64,000 nt of DNA from Papilionanthe hookeriana x Papilionanthe teres (GCA_022702705.1 CM040433.1:16748682-16812681); one strand, 5' to 3'; positions 22,894 to 35,584 are shown, counted from the stretch's first letter. Numbers and translations are program-made. The notes: generated by a model not told the origin, from the letters alone.

Positions 22894-24467
22894 TATTGAC
22901 CTCATCTTTGTAAGGTCTTTCTCTTTCTCTTTCTAGAACTTAAGGTCTAGCCTTAGAGATTTCTAGTGGCTTTGCCTAAAGGACTAGTATTGGGACCTAT
23001 ATCAGATAAAAATTGAACCATTTATTGACTCATTGTGGTTATATATGTTTGATATTAAATTATAATCTTTGGTTGAGTTGATTGAGCTCAAAGTATTGAA
23101 GCTTAGGTTGAATTCCTACAGGGCTGAAATGCCCAACCTTTTGACCATAGAGACTTAGGTCTTCCTGTTGGCCTTTCTCTTGGGACACTTGATTCACTCT
23201 TACTATTTTTTGGTAGCTCCAGTTTTAACCCTTGGAGAACTCATTCAATTATGAAATTCACCTTTGGCTAAAGGACGCTTTATCCTTTAATAAAATGATT
23301 GAAATAAAAAAAAAAATCACCAAAATTTCACAAATTTTCAAAATAAAAATAAAAATTCATTAAAAATCATTAAATCACTTGAGATTTAAATAAAAATTAT
23401 TGAAAATTTCAAAATCCATAAATAAAATTTTCAAAATTAATAAAAGTTAATTTTTTAGAATAAATCAAGAGTTGAAACTAAAAGAAAAAAAATTTGAAAT
23501 TATAAAAAATATTTCAAAATTAAGAAGAAATCATAAAAATTTGGAAAACAATAAAATAGAAATAAAATGAAATAAATAAAAAAAAAGATTTTGGAAATAA
23601 TTCAATAATCAAAATTACTTAAAAAATTTAGTTAAAATAAGAATTCAATATAAAAATATAATAAAAATGGTTCTTTTCAAAATATTTTTATTTTATTTTT
23701 AAATTCACTTAAATCCATTTTTATTCAAAATAGAATTTTCAAATACTCATTTCATTCACTACACATTCCTAAAGCATTCATAACACCACATTTTTTTTAA
23801 TTTTCCAAAATAAAAAGGTCAAAAATTTAACCCACACAACACCCCATTACTTGATGGACCTTTTCAAACCATGACATAACCTGTGGGAGCTTCCCATTGG
23901 TCATAAATTCATTTAAATTTGCACTCAGGACTCCTTATGCCATGCACTTACCAAATCCGGTTTTAAATCCATTTCAAATTTCAAGCCAATTTTCAAGCCA
24001 CTCTTAGGCCTTTAACTTCAATGCACTTTTGACTCATTTAAACCTCATGCTTTGCTTAACATTTTAAGACCTTTGTAGCCTTCATCTAAAGCCTTTTTTG
24101 AGCTTGTTTTAAGCCTAACTTCCAAGCCTTTGTGAACTCATTCCAATACTTCACTCAAATGAGCCATCCTTCAGCCTAACTTCCCAAATCACTTGTCATT
24201 ATCCTTTTGGTTGAACCATTCCCAACTGATCTCCAACGAATTTAATATCCAATTGAGTTCAACACATGCTAGAATAACCTCTTGGCTTCCCTTAGAAGCT
24301 ACACTCTCTTCAAAGCACATATGACACCCATTGAATGGAAGCCCACCAAAGTTGACCATCCTACTTGGCATCTCTTGATAGGCTTCAAGAATTTGACTAA
24401 CCATCCCATCAATCCATGGTAAATGGATTGGACCATTGGTGGAGCTTGCCCCTCCTCTTTTTTAAAC

Positions 24468-24477
24468 TATAAATACC
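24468..24477 (+). promoter_or_regulatory. TATA box of plus-strand Tat-like LTR
   Basis: Ctataaatac preceded by a pyrimidine-rich stretch and followed by an untranslated-looking region. Its position in the LTR matches that of the TATA box in the 9316-13562 LTR. Confidence 0.6.
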
Positions 24478-25490
24478 CCTCAATTTTAGTCTAAATCATG
24501 CAATTCCAAATTCCCATAGGAAAAATCTGCCCAATTAATTTTTGAATTTTCTTTAGCTCATTAGGATTCATTTCCCATCATTCCCTAACCCACTCCATAA
24601 CCCAATCACCGGTAACGTAGCTTGAATTGAAATTAGGATCTCTTCAAATCTCATTTTTCTCTATCTAGTTTTCAAATTCAATTGATCTTTTACATTTATT
24701 GAGTTTTAAATATCTACCCCAACTCTTTTCTCAAAGAACAAAGCTCATCTAACCAAAATTTGACCGATAACTCATTAGATTTTATTGAATTCGTGAAGAA
24801 GCTTTTAATTCTTGAAGAAGCTACTCAAACTATTGTGTTAAAAACACTCTTTCTGGATTGAGGTATGGCTGCTTAAACTTCTAATTTCATTCGGTATTTT
24901 GAGTTATGTGAAATAAACCATTGAAATTTTAGATCATAACCGTTAGGATTGTTGTGATCTTCGAGGTGAATGTTTTAACTTTTGAATCACACAATTGTGT
25001 TAAGAATCGAGTGAGATATCGTCATTTTAGTGTGGATAGTTTTCGATTCATCGTCCCAAATGAACGATGAACCAATGTTGTCCATTCCATAAATGGAGTG
25101 GTTGACTCAGATCATCTTCCATTGGTGTGTTGATGTTTGAAGCTTCACAACAGATCCCTAAAAGAAGAAATGAAGATTGCGTTGCCCAAGCATGCAGCAT
25201 ATATGATGGCTTAACCCAACCAGAATGCGACGTGTGGCGGCTATTTTGAATAGGAAATTCTTTTTTCTTGGATTTAATAAAATGCTAGTAAATAAAGAGA
25301 AATTTTAAAAGTGATAACTATTAAAAAATGTAAAAAATTCGAAATAAATTGCTATGAATTCAGAAAAAAATGAGAAAAATCTCAAAAAAAAAAATCAAGA
25401 TTTAATAATATCAAATAAATTTTAAATGAAATTAAATCATAAGTGTAACTTTAAATCATAAAAAATCAAGAATAACTCAAAGTACTCTGA

Positions 25491-26210
25491 TTTTTTTTAA
25501 TAAACTTCGTAGGGACTTTTATTTCACCAAACAAAAAAAAATACAATAAAAGGCAAGAGGAACTTATAACACACCCCATATAACTCACACAAAAAAGGAA
25601 AAAAACCTAAGGTTCCTCTCCTAGAAAAAAAAAAAGAAAATACAACTCACCCCCCCAATGTACCCAAAAAAGAAAAAACAATTAAAGTAAATCAACACAA
25701 ATAAACAGCATAAGAACCTTAGGAACGTTTTTTGTAATAACATTATAAGTGAGAAAACTCCCTAACTTGGTCGCCCACTTAGCCATAGTGTTTCCATCCC
25801 TTCTAGTATGGGTCGAACACATGTTCAATCCAAAGCCTAGATCCTCCTTGTTTGAATATTTATGCTCCAATGGTGCTCTTCCTTCCACCTGTAATTCTTC
25901 CAAAGTGATAACAAATTTGTTTCTATATTTATAAATTTCCAACCATATTTTTTAGCAATCAACAAACCAAACACCATAGCATCCGCTTCAACAACTAAAG
26001 GGGATATAGGAACAACCGAAGAAGTAAACTAACATATAACCGAACCTTAAAAATCCCTATAAACTCCACTAACTCCAGTTTTATTATTTTTCCAACTCCC
26101 ATCTATATTAATTCTAATATAAGGAGCATACGGTTTAGACAAGCAAACATAAACATTCCTATTCCTAATAAGTCGAATTACTTTGAAATTTATGGATTAG
26201 ATGACTTGAA
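25491..26210 (-). pseudogene. LINE 3' end with RNase H domain, 5'-truncated
   Basis: On the minus strand 26165-25690 encodes the C-terminal RNase H found in plant LINEs: YIRINIDGSWKNNKTGVSG, a VVEADAMVFGLLIA block and the C-terminal HTRRDGNTMAKWATKLG. A stop falls in the first third. The 3' untranslated part (25690-25500) ends at a run of eight A on the minus strand (25491-25498), the poly(A) tail. Upstream domains are missing, as usual for 5'-truncated LINE copies. It was inserted into the surrounding LTR. Confidence 0.75.
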
Positions 26211-28020
26211 TTCACAATAATTTGTTTTTTTTAATAATTCTTACTGGCTATAATGTTCTTGAGGTCAAAATTATGTTCTAACTGGCTAATTTGTTTTTTT
26301 TAATAATTTCAATTTATTAAAAAAAGAAATTCCAAAAAAATAAAACAATATTTGGAAAATTATGAAATCACCTCTGAAATTTCAAAAATCTTATGGGTGA
26401 TAATTTCATTCAATTAAACAACGAATTACATGCTTTACATTAGTTTATTCAATGCTTCTTATGAAGGGTAAATTTGTAAATGTTCAAATTGTATTTTAAC
26501 CCTTTCATATTTAAAATTGGCCTAAAATAGAAATTTAATTAATGAAATTTTCAAGAAAATATTATTAACATATTTAAAACATTTTGGTTTAATTAGAATC
26601 TTGAATGGATTAAGAAAATGTGCAAAAAGGTCATAAATATATTTTTTAAATTATTGATAAAATTGGGATATTAAAATGCTTGGATGATTAATTGGTGGAT
26701 TTATCATTTCAAATTGGAGGATTCAATGATTAGAATAGTCCATTAAAATTGGAGTGAATTTGCATGTTGAATTTGTATGAAACTTGTCATAATTTAGTAA
26801 AATTACAAAAATACCCTAAAGGTTCAAAATGGATAAATGAGAAATTCTAAGTTGAAAAATGTAGCTGAATTCACTTTAAAATTTATTAATTAATCAATTA
26901 TAGTAAAAATGGCTTAATTGGAAAGTTAAATTGGATGGATTTGTAATTTCCCATAAAATTACAAATCTACCTTTTTTAACTTTTAATTCATTAAACTAAA
27001 ATTCATCATGATAAAATCAATGAAATTGGAAATTTTGAGAATTTGTAATTGATAAATTTAAAAATAAGTAAGAATTTCATTTGAAAATGCAAGTTATGGT
27101 AAATATGTAATTCTCCAAAGTTACATAAATACCCTTTCTTACCTTTAAACATCAAAATTAAACAAATGAACTTTGAAAGTTTATTAATCTGATCTTAAAA
27201 ATGATTATTGCATCGATCAACAGTAATATAACAAATTTTGATAGTTTTCAAGAAATTTGGAGTATAATTGTAGCTATCTTAAAAATTACAATTATGCCTC
27301 TATTACCTTAAAATTTTCAAAATGAGCTAGCCAAAGCTTCAAATCCTTAAAATTTGATTTGAAATCATTAAAAAAATTTGAAAAATTAAATTTATTCAAA
27401 TTAAATACTAAAATATTTGAGTTTAAAAGTGATTTGTGGGTACATTTGTAAGTTTAAATAGATTTGCAAAAACAGCTTGATTACCTTTTAATTCACCATA
27501 TAAAAATTATAAAAATGAGTAATCCAACCAATTGAATTAGATAGCTCATCAACAAAAATGAAACCCTTAAAAATTGTTTTCAACTTGAATAAAAGTGGTT
27601 TTTGGTCAAAATAAAGTATTTAAAAATATACCCTTCATCAACCAAATTGAATGTGTTTTCACTCATAGGTCAATTGGACCAAAAGTAATTGAGATATATA
27701 AAAATTATTACAATTTAATAATATTTATTAATTTTTCAATAATAAATTTATCAAGGTATAGAAAAATTAAAATGAACTTTGAATAACTAGAGAAATTTTG
27801 ACATTGTACGGAATCATCTAAACATCTATGAAATATTTCAAGTATTTTAGTAACATAAGGCTTAGTTAAGCTAGGTTACTATAGTTTTATAGGCTTTTAT
27901 TTTCCTGTTGGATATTTTTCCTTTATAAATTTATGGTGTCTATCATAGTTAGTCAAGTTTTAAAATTCAGATGATTCACAAGAGGATGAACAAAATGTGA
28001 TGGATGAACCCCAACTTAAT

Positions 28021-28034
28021 GTCGGTCGCCAAAA
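28021..28034 (-). promoter_or_regulatory. Primer-binding-site-like sequence beside the third LTR
   Basis: The minus strand reads TTTTGGCGACCGAC directly before TG...; it corresponds to TTTGGCGACGATCG at 9290-9312. It shows that the next segment is an LTR with its 3' end at 28035 and that a little internal sequence remains below it. Confidence 0.55.
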
Positions 28035-29766
28035 TGTGTTTTTGGGGTTTTAATTTATGTATATATATATATATTAGGAAAATATCACTTTAATTTTAAA
28101 ATATGAAATCAAACTGATCCCATATAAACAATCGTTTAGATAATAAGGCGCTTCACTACAAGAGATTTATCTATCCCAAAGAATAAATACATTACTTGGT
28201 GGTGAGGCTTGATCAAATAAACTAAAAAATTCATGACATCTGTTTTGTCTGTGAATCATTCATGTTGATCAGCAATTTCCCATATCTAATATGAAGGAAT
28301 TAGATAGGGTTTATATTAATCTAGGGTCTTTAAGTTTCCTATAAGGGCAAGCCCCTATAGTTAATTATATCTTAGATAACCGAATTCACCTAAGAAAACT
28401 CTTGATAAAGATCAAGAAATATTGTATTCATGACTTCCAAAAGGTAGGGTTCTCCAAGAAAATGTGATAATAGGAAATTCAATAGGTGATTGGCCAAATT
28501 CACCTAAGAAAACTCTAAGATATAGTTAATTATATCTTAGATAACCAAATTCACCTAAGAAAAATCTTGATAAAGATCAGAAAATATTGTATTCAGGACT
28601 TCCAAAAGGTAGGGTTCTCTAAGAAAATGTGATAATAGGAAATTCAATAGGTGAGTGGCTCAAATTTTAGAACATTTATTATGGGAATCCAAAAGAAGAG
28701 AAAGCTAAGGGAAGGACATGAACCAAGAAGAATCTTAGTGTTCTTTCCCAAACTATCATATTGTTTGGCTTCAATTTGAGATTAATATTTAATGCTTTTT
28801 CCTGTCAATTATTAATTATTTAGGGTTTACATTCTCTTGATAGCAATCTTGTGAATAGCCTGGAAGATAGGAGGATTTATATCATATCTGATGACAACCT
28901 CGGAACCTAGGACGAGTTAGGACTTATATTAAACAACATAGTCATGCAAGGGTCTAAAGAGATAAGGTGATGGTTTATGCTGCATTAGGAAACCTACCTC
29001 AAAGTTCTATGGCTTGTTGTTTATTTCTAAGGAGTTTTGCTGTTGAAGATGGCTATGCTGCCCACTGTGCATGCTCCAAGCTCCTCATCGTAGCAGGTTT
29101 AGTTTAAAGAAGTGTAAATTGAAGAGAAAAGAGAAGTATCGTGTTTTGGAAAATATTTAAATTGAGGTGTCCTAATGTCTTATTTAGGGGAATATTAAAG
29201 TTGATTATAGCGACACCGGTTAGGATCCTACGGTTCCCTTATTTTGACACCACTATTTTCTTCGGATTCAATTAGCCCAGATGAATTTACTAAACTCAAC
29301 TTAATGAGTTCCATACTTTCATTTAGACTGCGAGAAATATTGTTAGCAGTCATATGTTCCATCCTCCGAGGTATTCCCGATCATTTGATAGAGAAGTTTT
29401 AATTTAGTTGTAATTATGATTTTTGTTTTGTTTGTGATTAAATTTTGAGTTGTGTTATATTTTGACTGTTGTGACGGTGAATTTTATCTTGTTTTGTTTT
29501 AATTTTAATTTTGGTTTTGGTTTTGTGGCTATCCTGAAAGTTCTGGTTTTCTGCAGGGTGACATTGTTATTTAACATGCAAACTTGTAAATAAGAAAAGT
29601 AAAGTAAGGGAAGTACCCAAAGAAGTTACTATAAACTTGTAAAATCGAACCTGTCGAGTCTTCTTGTTCCTCCACTTGAAATTTTAGTATCTTGCAATAA
29701 ACACTTATAATTTGTAAGAAAGTAAAGCCTATAGATATGTTCGTCACGGACCTATCAAATACTATG
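28035..29766 (-). repeat. Tat-like LTR fragment, truncated at 29766
   Basis: Homologous end to end with 15281-16855 of the solo LTR. Shared blocks include gaggcttgatcaaa, ggcaagcccctatagttaat, gacaacctcggaa and gttcctccac. The homology stops at about 29766, where a different repeat starts, so the LTR was cut by that insertion. It contains a 165-bp tandem duplication absent from the solo LTR. No gene. Confidence 0.7.
28360..28690. repeat. 165-bp tandem duplication inside the LTR fragment
   Basis: The block starting ttaattatatcttagataac occurs at 28361 and again at 28526, each followed by the same ccaaaaggtagggttct and aataggaaattcaataggtga blocks. The solo LTR has one copy (about 15590-15720). 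Confidence 0.85.
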
Positions 29767-30106
29767 TAGTGATTTTCATTAGCACCTCTTCACGTCTCTG
29801 ACACCCCTTCACATATCTTGGTCTGTCCAACGAGGTAGTCAGTCGAAGACCGAGGTGGTCATTCGACAGACTGAGGTGATCACTCGACGGACCTAGGAGG
29901 TCACTCGATCGTGATTGCTTGATAATCTAAGTGGTCGCTCGATTGACCAAGGACGTCACTTAACAGACCTAGGTGGTCTCTCGACGGTGGTCTCTCAACA
30001 AACTGAGGTGGTTGCTCGATGGTGAACACTTGACAAATCGAGGAGGTTAGTCGGTCTTTGTTGTCATCACATATCATATAGATTTGTGTGGGTGCTTTAT
30101 GGTCAT
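29767..30106. repeat. Partial arm copy with 21-bp degenerate minisatellite
   Basis: On the minus strand this segment aligns with the adjacent arm 30400-30600: both start TATGAC..AA..GTGC/CACCC and end GTCAGAGAYGTGAA. The alignment suggests a second, tandem copy of the same promoter-proximal region. Between 29840 and 30055 a unit of about 21 bases (accgaggtggtcactcgac) repeats roughly eight to ten times with substitutions. Confidence 0.65.
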
Positions 30107-30775
30107 ACATTGTTCATTCCATATTTGTATTATGGTACATGCGCAATGCATAGAGTGGTAGGAAACTGAGAGTTTGTGCATGTGTGTGAAAGAGGAAGGG
30201 AAAGTGATGCAGCGCTTGTCTCCAACAGGGAAAAATTGGGGTGTTACCCAGTCTCTCAAATCCATTTTATATATTTAAAATATGTTTTACAAGAGAAGGG
30301 TAAAGCCAAAATTGTCGCTCCCCTTTTTACATAAAAGGTCTCCTATTTATAGACTATAGGAGGAAAAAAAGTAAAACAACAAGACTGACCATTGTAGTTA
30401 TTTTTATTGGCACCATTTCACATCTCTGACACCTTGTCGCATATCTCGGTTTGCCTAACGAAGCAGCCAGCCGATGGCCAAGGTGGTCGCTCTACATTGG
30501 ACTCTTGACTAATCAAAGTAGTCAGTCAATTTACTGCCGTCAGACCTTCTCTAGATTTGCGTGAGCACTTTTTTGTCATACACAAATTCCTCCTAGTCAC
30601 TTACTTCTTGGAAGTGAAGCTCCGATAAAAAAATAGAGCCTTTAAATATGCCAAAAATACAACCATAATAAAGCGCCAATTATACTCCCTTGATTTAAGC
30701 ATCACTTAGCACCTTGTTTTCTTCGGTTCAGAAGTGCTCTCATGGGGTTTTTTGAGCCGAAAACTCCTATTGTGA
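30107..30775 (-). repeat. Left inverted arm of a long-inverted-repeat element
   Basis: Reverse-complementary to 37695-38437 along its length. Shared blocks include accgaagaaaacaaggtgc / accggagagaataaggtgc, gagtataatt, ttcacttccaagaa, tataaatagg-gacc and tttcctacc-ctctatg. It carries a leftward TATA box at 30352-30343. The small frame at 30074-30265 is not a gene. Confidence 0.75.
30343..30352 (-). promoter_or_regulatory. Outward TATA box in left arm
   Basis: The minus strand reads CTATAAATAGGAGACC, matching ctataaatatgggacc in the right arm. Confidence 0.6.
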
Positions 30776-30998
30776 TATCTCCCTCTCCTTTTGTCTATCG
30801 CCAAAATTCCTCTGGATTGTCCAATTGCTCGACGATGTCCGCATCATTGCCAATATCCACTGCCTAAAGGTCAGCATAAGCGATTCCTAGCTAAACTGCA
30901 GAACTGGCCAACATACTAGAGGCATTTGACGGCGATGATCAAGTGTTTCGAAGGTGAATCCCACTGGTGGATCGTGGGTCGAACATCCTTCTTACGAT
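30776..30998. other. Unique interior of the inverted-repeat element, left part
   Basis: GC-richer than its surroundings and without a long frame. It is continuous with 36986 onward once the copia element and one gcatg copy are removed. Unrecognised. Confidence 0.4.
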
Positions 30999-31003
30999 GC
31001 ATG
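30999..31003 (+). repeat. Target-site duplication of copia element, left
   Basis: Gcatg, repeated exactly at 36981-36985. Confidence 0.9.
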
Positions 31004-31499
31004 TGAATTTTTTATTTGTGGCTTATATTTATTTTAATAACTTATCAGATTTATTTATTTAATAACTTATGTCATAACTTATGATAACTTTTGATATTTA
31101 TTTTTGTAACTCATGTAACCCCTAAAATGAATAGAGGTTACTAACTTATGTCATTGATTTTAAAATAAAACTAATTAATTTATTAAATTATCATAAATCC
31201 TATTGATTAGTAACCTCTTGAGGGATGTTTGTTAAATATAACATAATTCAGAGAATGTGCCCTCTCTTCCTAACACAACCCGTGCATTTCTCTGCATCAA
31301 AATATACATAAAGTTTCAAGGGATTAGAGAGAAACTGCATCTCTTCAAAATTAAATTTCTTCATGATCAAATTTTATAATCATAAATACAGGTATGTGTT
31401 ACTTTATTATGGATACGTAAAAATCATGAATTTAAAAGATCTTGCACATTATATATTTTTAGAATTTGTGTCATAAAGTTCCAAGATGAATTTCTAACA
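31004..31499 (+). repeat. 5' LTR of copia element
   Basis: Begins TGAATTTTTTATTTGTGG and ends ctaaca. It aligns throughout with 36499-36980, with scattered substitutions and small indels. Confidence 0.93.
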
Positions 31500-31501
31500 T
31501 A

Positions 31502-31514
31502 TGGTATCAGAGTC
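31502..31514 (+). promoter_or_regulatory. Primer-binding site (tRNA-iMet)
   Basis: Tggtatcagagt lies two bases after the LTR end and matches the plant initiator-Met tRNA 3' end except for the last base. Confidence 0.85.
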
Positions 31515-32080
31515 TTGATTATTAAATTTATGATTTTTCATATAATTTTATTTATGTTAATTGTATTAAATTAACGCTGTGAATTAGATCTTGAATTAGA
31601 TCGCTAAAGTAAATTGATGTGATTGAAATTATTATTTATTTGATGTAGATGTTATGCTTAATTTGTTGGTCACCAAAGTGACCAAATTAGTAAGTTTAAC
31701 AGACGTCAAATTAAATAAATTCAATTACTCACGAGTATGTGATGCTTGTTATGAAATAATTTAACATTTTATTACAAAAATATTAAAATTCATTGATTAT
31801 AAAATATTTCTGGATCGTCCAAAAGTTGATCATTTGTTTTATAATCTTTGTTATAATTGTAGTATATTTATATATCCCAATATAATAGACATGTCTAATT
31901 TGAGTATGAACAGTTACCAATTATATTAAATTTAAGCCAAGCATCAATTATGTTTATTATCGTGTATTGTTATATCACCCAAAGGAGATTTCAATATACT
32001 ATTATTATTATAATTATTATTTAATATGATTTTATATGAATATCTATGTAAGTTAATGTTCAAAGCATTGGTGTACAAGC

Positions 32081-33030
32081 ATGTTTTATTTATTTGCAGT
32101 GACTTCTTCTGTTTCTTTTCATTCGCATGAGCTTAATTTTTCTGAATGGCGTGAGCAAATCCAGCTTTACTTTGGTGTTATGGATCTTGACTTGACACTC
32201 ATGACTAAGAAACCCCCTACTCTTGCTGATTCTAGTACTACTGAGCAAATATTTTTCTATAAAGCTTAGAAAAAATAGTACAAATAGAGCTTAATGTTTA
32301 TGTGAATGACCGTAGCAAATAACATAAAGTGTACATTTTCTAACACTAAAAGTGCTAAGGAATTTATAAAATTTGTTGAGAATCGTTCTTAGTCTGACTC
32401 TGCTGATAAGTCTCTTGCTGGGACACTATTGAGTAGGTTAACCAACATGAAATTTGATGGTTCTCGTACTATGCATTAGCATGTCACTGACATGACGAAC
32501 GTAGCAACAAGACTTAAGACCCTGGGAATGAAAGTGAATGAAAATTTCCTTGTGCAATTTATCATTAACTAATTGCCTCTTGAGTATGGTTCATTTCCCA
32601 TGAACTACAACACTATGAAAGATAATTGGAATGTGAATGAACTACAATGTATGCTCATTCAAGAGGAAGCAATGCTTAAGAAAAGAGCAAATCACTCCAT
32701 TAATACCATGGGTCACCAAAGATGATTTGTAAAGAAACCTGAAAAAAGAATGGAAAGGGAAAGCAATGACCATTAAAGATTAATGTGTCATCTGCCCCAA
32801 TTCACAAAGAGGAACATAAAAGAATTAAGTGCCACTTTTGCAGAAAACCTGGACACTATCAAAATGAGTGTTAAAAGCGCAAAGTCTAGTTCGAAAAGAA
32901 AGGTAAACCTTGTGTTTATGTATGTTTCGAATCAAATTTGGCAGAAGTTCCTTATAATACCTAGTGGATTGATTCTAGTTGTACCACTCATGTTTCTAAT
33001 ACGATGTAAGGATTCCTTACAACCCAAATC
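32081..33030 (+). pseudogene. Copia Gag, broken
   Basis: Starts with LNFSEWREQIQLYFGVMDLDL, the start of the UBN2-type Gag of copia elements. Further on, in other frames, come SLAGTLLSRLTNMKFDGSRTMH, VTDMTNVATRLKTLGM and ELQCMLIQEEAMLKK. A Cys-rich knuckle relic occurs near 32830-32880. Several stops (for example near 32268 and 32480) and frame changes inactivate it. An AT-rich leader of about 570 bases (31515-32080) precedes it and holds nothing I recognise. Confidence 0.8.
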
Positions 33031-34520
33031 ATAAACCCAAATGAAAATTTTGTCTTCATGGGAAACTGAGTCAAAGCACCAATTGAAGCTATTGAAACCT
33101 ATTAGTTAATTTTATATTCTGGACATCATTTAGAATTATTTCAAACACTTTATGTCCCGTCTGTTTCTCATAATTTGATTTCATTGTCTAAACTTGATTA
33201 TATTGGATACTCCTTTAAATTTTGAAATGGTTGTTTTAGTTGGTTTAAACACAATCATCTCATAGGTTCTGATATTCTTTGTGATGGCCTATATATGCTT
33301 AAACTTGATAACATTTTCGCTGAGTCTCTGAAGACTTTGCATCATAATATTTGTACTAAAGGTGGTTTTATGAATGAAAGTTAAGCTTATTTGTGGCATA
33401 AACGTTTGGGTCATATATCCAAAGAAAGAATTGAAAGATTAGTAAAAAATGAAATCATTAATGAATTGAATTTTACTGATCTTGGCATCTGTGTGGATTG
33501 TATTAAAGGAAAGCACACAAATCACACACTTAAGAAAGCCGCCACAAGAAGCAAACATCTCCTTAAAATTATAAAAACTGATATTTGTTGATGATTTGAT
33601 GTTCCATCTTTTGGCAGAGAGAAAAAATTTGATCACCTTTATTGATAACTTTTAACGTTATGAGTATGTCTACTTATTGCATCAAAAATCTCAAGCTATA
33701 GATGCCTTAAAGGTGTATATAACTGTGGTTGAGAGACAACTAGGCAGAAATGTGAAAATTATCAGGTCTGATAGAGGCAGTGAATATTATGGAAGTTACA
33801 ATGAATCTGGATAATGTCCAGGTCCATTTGCTAAATTCCTTCAAATTAATGACATATGCGCTTAATACACTATGCCACAAACACCACAAAAAAATGATGT
33901 TGCAGAAAGTCAAACCGTACTCTAATGGAAATGGTTAGGAGTATGATGAGTAATTATTCTTTACCCTCATCATTGTGGATGCATGACTTAAGAACTACTG
34001 CATATTTGTTAAACAGGATTCCTAGTAAGGCAGTTCCAAAGACTCCTTTTGAACTGTGGACTGGAAGGAAACCTAGTTTAAGGCACTCCCATATTTAAGG
34101 TTGCCCAACAGAAATAAGAATATATAATCCACATGAAAAGAAACTAGACTCAAGAACAATCAGTGGTTTCTTCATTAGTTATTTAGAAAAATCTGAAGGG
34201 TATAGATTTTATTGTCCTAACCATGGTATAAGAATCATTGAAGCGGGAAATGCTAAGTTCATTGAAAATGATGAAGTTATTGGGGTTTGGAACCAAGTAA
34301 GATGGAGATCCAAGAAATCAAGTTTCAAGTTCATTTACCCAAAATTTCTTTTCAAGTTGTTATTCCTATAGTTGTTGAATAGTTTGAAAACTTACATAAA
34401 CAAAAAATAAATGATCAAACACCCCACAATGAAACTGTCACTAATGAACCTGCTTTAGATGAACCACATGAAGTAGCACCTAGAAAGTCTCAAAGGCAGA
34501 AACTGTTTGCTATTTTTTAT
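33031..34520 (+). pseudogene. Copia protease remnant, GAG-pre-integrase and integrase, broken
   Basis: The 33391-33591 frame reads LWHKRLGHISKERIERL then CVDCIKGK, which is the GAG-pre-integrase and HHCC zinc module. Downstream, across frames, are SDRGSEYYG, the second catalytic Asp region, and a PSSLWMHDLRTTAYLLNRIPSK block with PKTPFELWTGRKPSLRH. The expected region between GAG and LWHK holds only a faint protease relic (about 32960-33150). Stops and shifts are frequent. Confidence 0.8.
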
Positions 34521-34526
34521 GATTAT

Positions 34527-35584
34527 GTGGTTTATATATACGCGTCTGAATTTTACTTAGGAGTCAATGAAGATCTAGTTTCATTTTCACAAGCCATTGA
34601 AAGTGCAAATTTTTCTAAATGGTTAGATGCAATGAAAGATGAGTTGAAATTGATGGATCACAACAAAGTTTGGAATTCTGTTGAATTGCCTAAAGGTTGT
34701 AAAAGAGTCAAATGTAAATGAATCTTTAAGACTAAGCGCGAATCAAATGACAATATTGAATGATATAATGCCAGACTTGTTGCCAAAGGTTTCACTCAAA
34801 AAGATGACATCAATTATAAAGAAACATTTTCTCTAATTTCTAAGAAAGATTCATTTAGAAGTATCATGATACTAGTAGCTCATTTTGATTTGAAGTTACA
34901 CCAAATGGATGTGAAAACTGTTTTTTTGAATGAGAATTTAGATGAAGAGGTCAACATGAGTCAACCTAAAGGATTTTCAATTGAAGTAAAGGAACACATG
35001 GTGTGTAAACTTAATAAATCAATATACGCACTTAAGCAAGCTTCCCGACAATGGTATTTTAAGTTCAATGATACCATCACGTCCTTTGGATTTAAAGAAA
35101 ACACTGTTGATCAGTGTATATATCTAAAGGTAAGTGGAAGCAAGATCATATTTCTCATTATGTATGTTGATGAAATCTTGCAAGCTACTAATGATCTAGG
35201 CTTATTATATGAAACCAAGAATTTTCTCGCTAAGAACTTTGTAATGAAAGATATAAGTGAGGCACCTATGTGATCGGAATTGAAATATTTCATGATAGAT
35301 CACAAAGATTGTTAGGGTTGTCTCAAAAAACATATATCGAAAGAGTTCTTATGAGATTCAATATGGAAGTGTGCTTAATAAGTGTTGCTTCAATTCAAAA
35401 TGGAGATAAATTCAGCCTTATGTTGTGTCCAATGAATGATTTGGAACGTAAACAAATGGAGGAAATTCCATATGCATCTATTGTTGGAAGCTTAATTTAT
35501 GCTCAAACTTGTACCAGACCAGACATTAGCTTTGTTGTTGGGATGTTGGGCAGGTATCAAAGTAATCCAGAAATAGATCATTGA
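34527..35584 (+). pseudogene. Copia reverse transcriptase, broken; YVDD changed to YVDE
   Basis: Recognisable blocks are FSKWLDAMKDELKLMDHNKVW, then (34866-35273) HFDLKLHQMDVKTVFLNENL, PKGFSIEVKEHMVCKLNKSIYALKQASRQWY and FLIMYVDEILQATND. The catalytic motif YVDD reads YVDE, a loss of one catalytic Asp. The next frame (35270-35584) continues with GLSQKTYIERVLMRFNM and YASIVGSLIYAQTCTRPDIS. A stop near 34720 and a shift near 35270 separate the parts. Confidence 0.88.

Larger units (their letters stand above)
22894..27990 (+). repeat. Tat-like LTR in plus orientation, right end uncertain
   Basis: The start TATTGACCTCATCTTTGTAAGG resembles the TGTTGACCTC(A/G)CTTTTG start of the other Tat LTRs in 20-base blocks, with the leading TG changed to TA. 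A TATA box at 24468-24477 lies 1.57 kb in, matching the U3 length of the first LTR. After it comes a transcribed-looking region, then AT-rich sequence (25260-27880). A LINE 3' end interrupts it at about 25491-26210. I could not fix the 3' end; it may merge with the third LTR fragment near 28000. No gene is present apart from the LINE remnant. Confidence 0.5.

Noticed and set aside
29840..30055. CRISPR-like array of short repeats
   Set aside because: Units are contiguous and degenerate with no unique spacers, and the sequence is plant nuclear.
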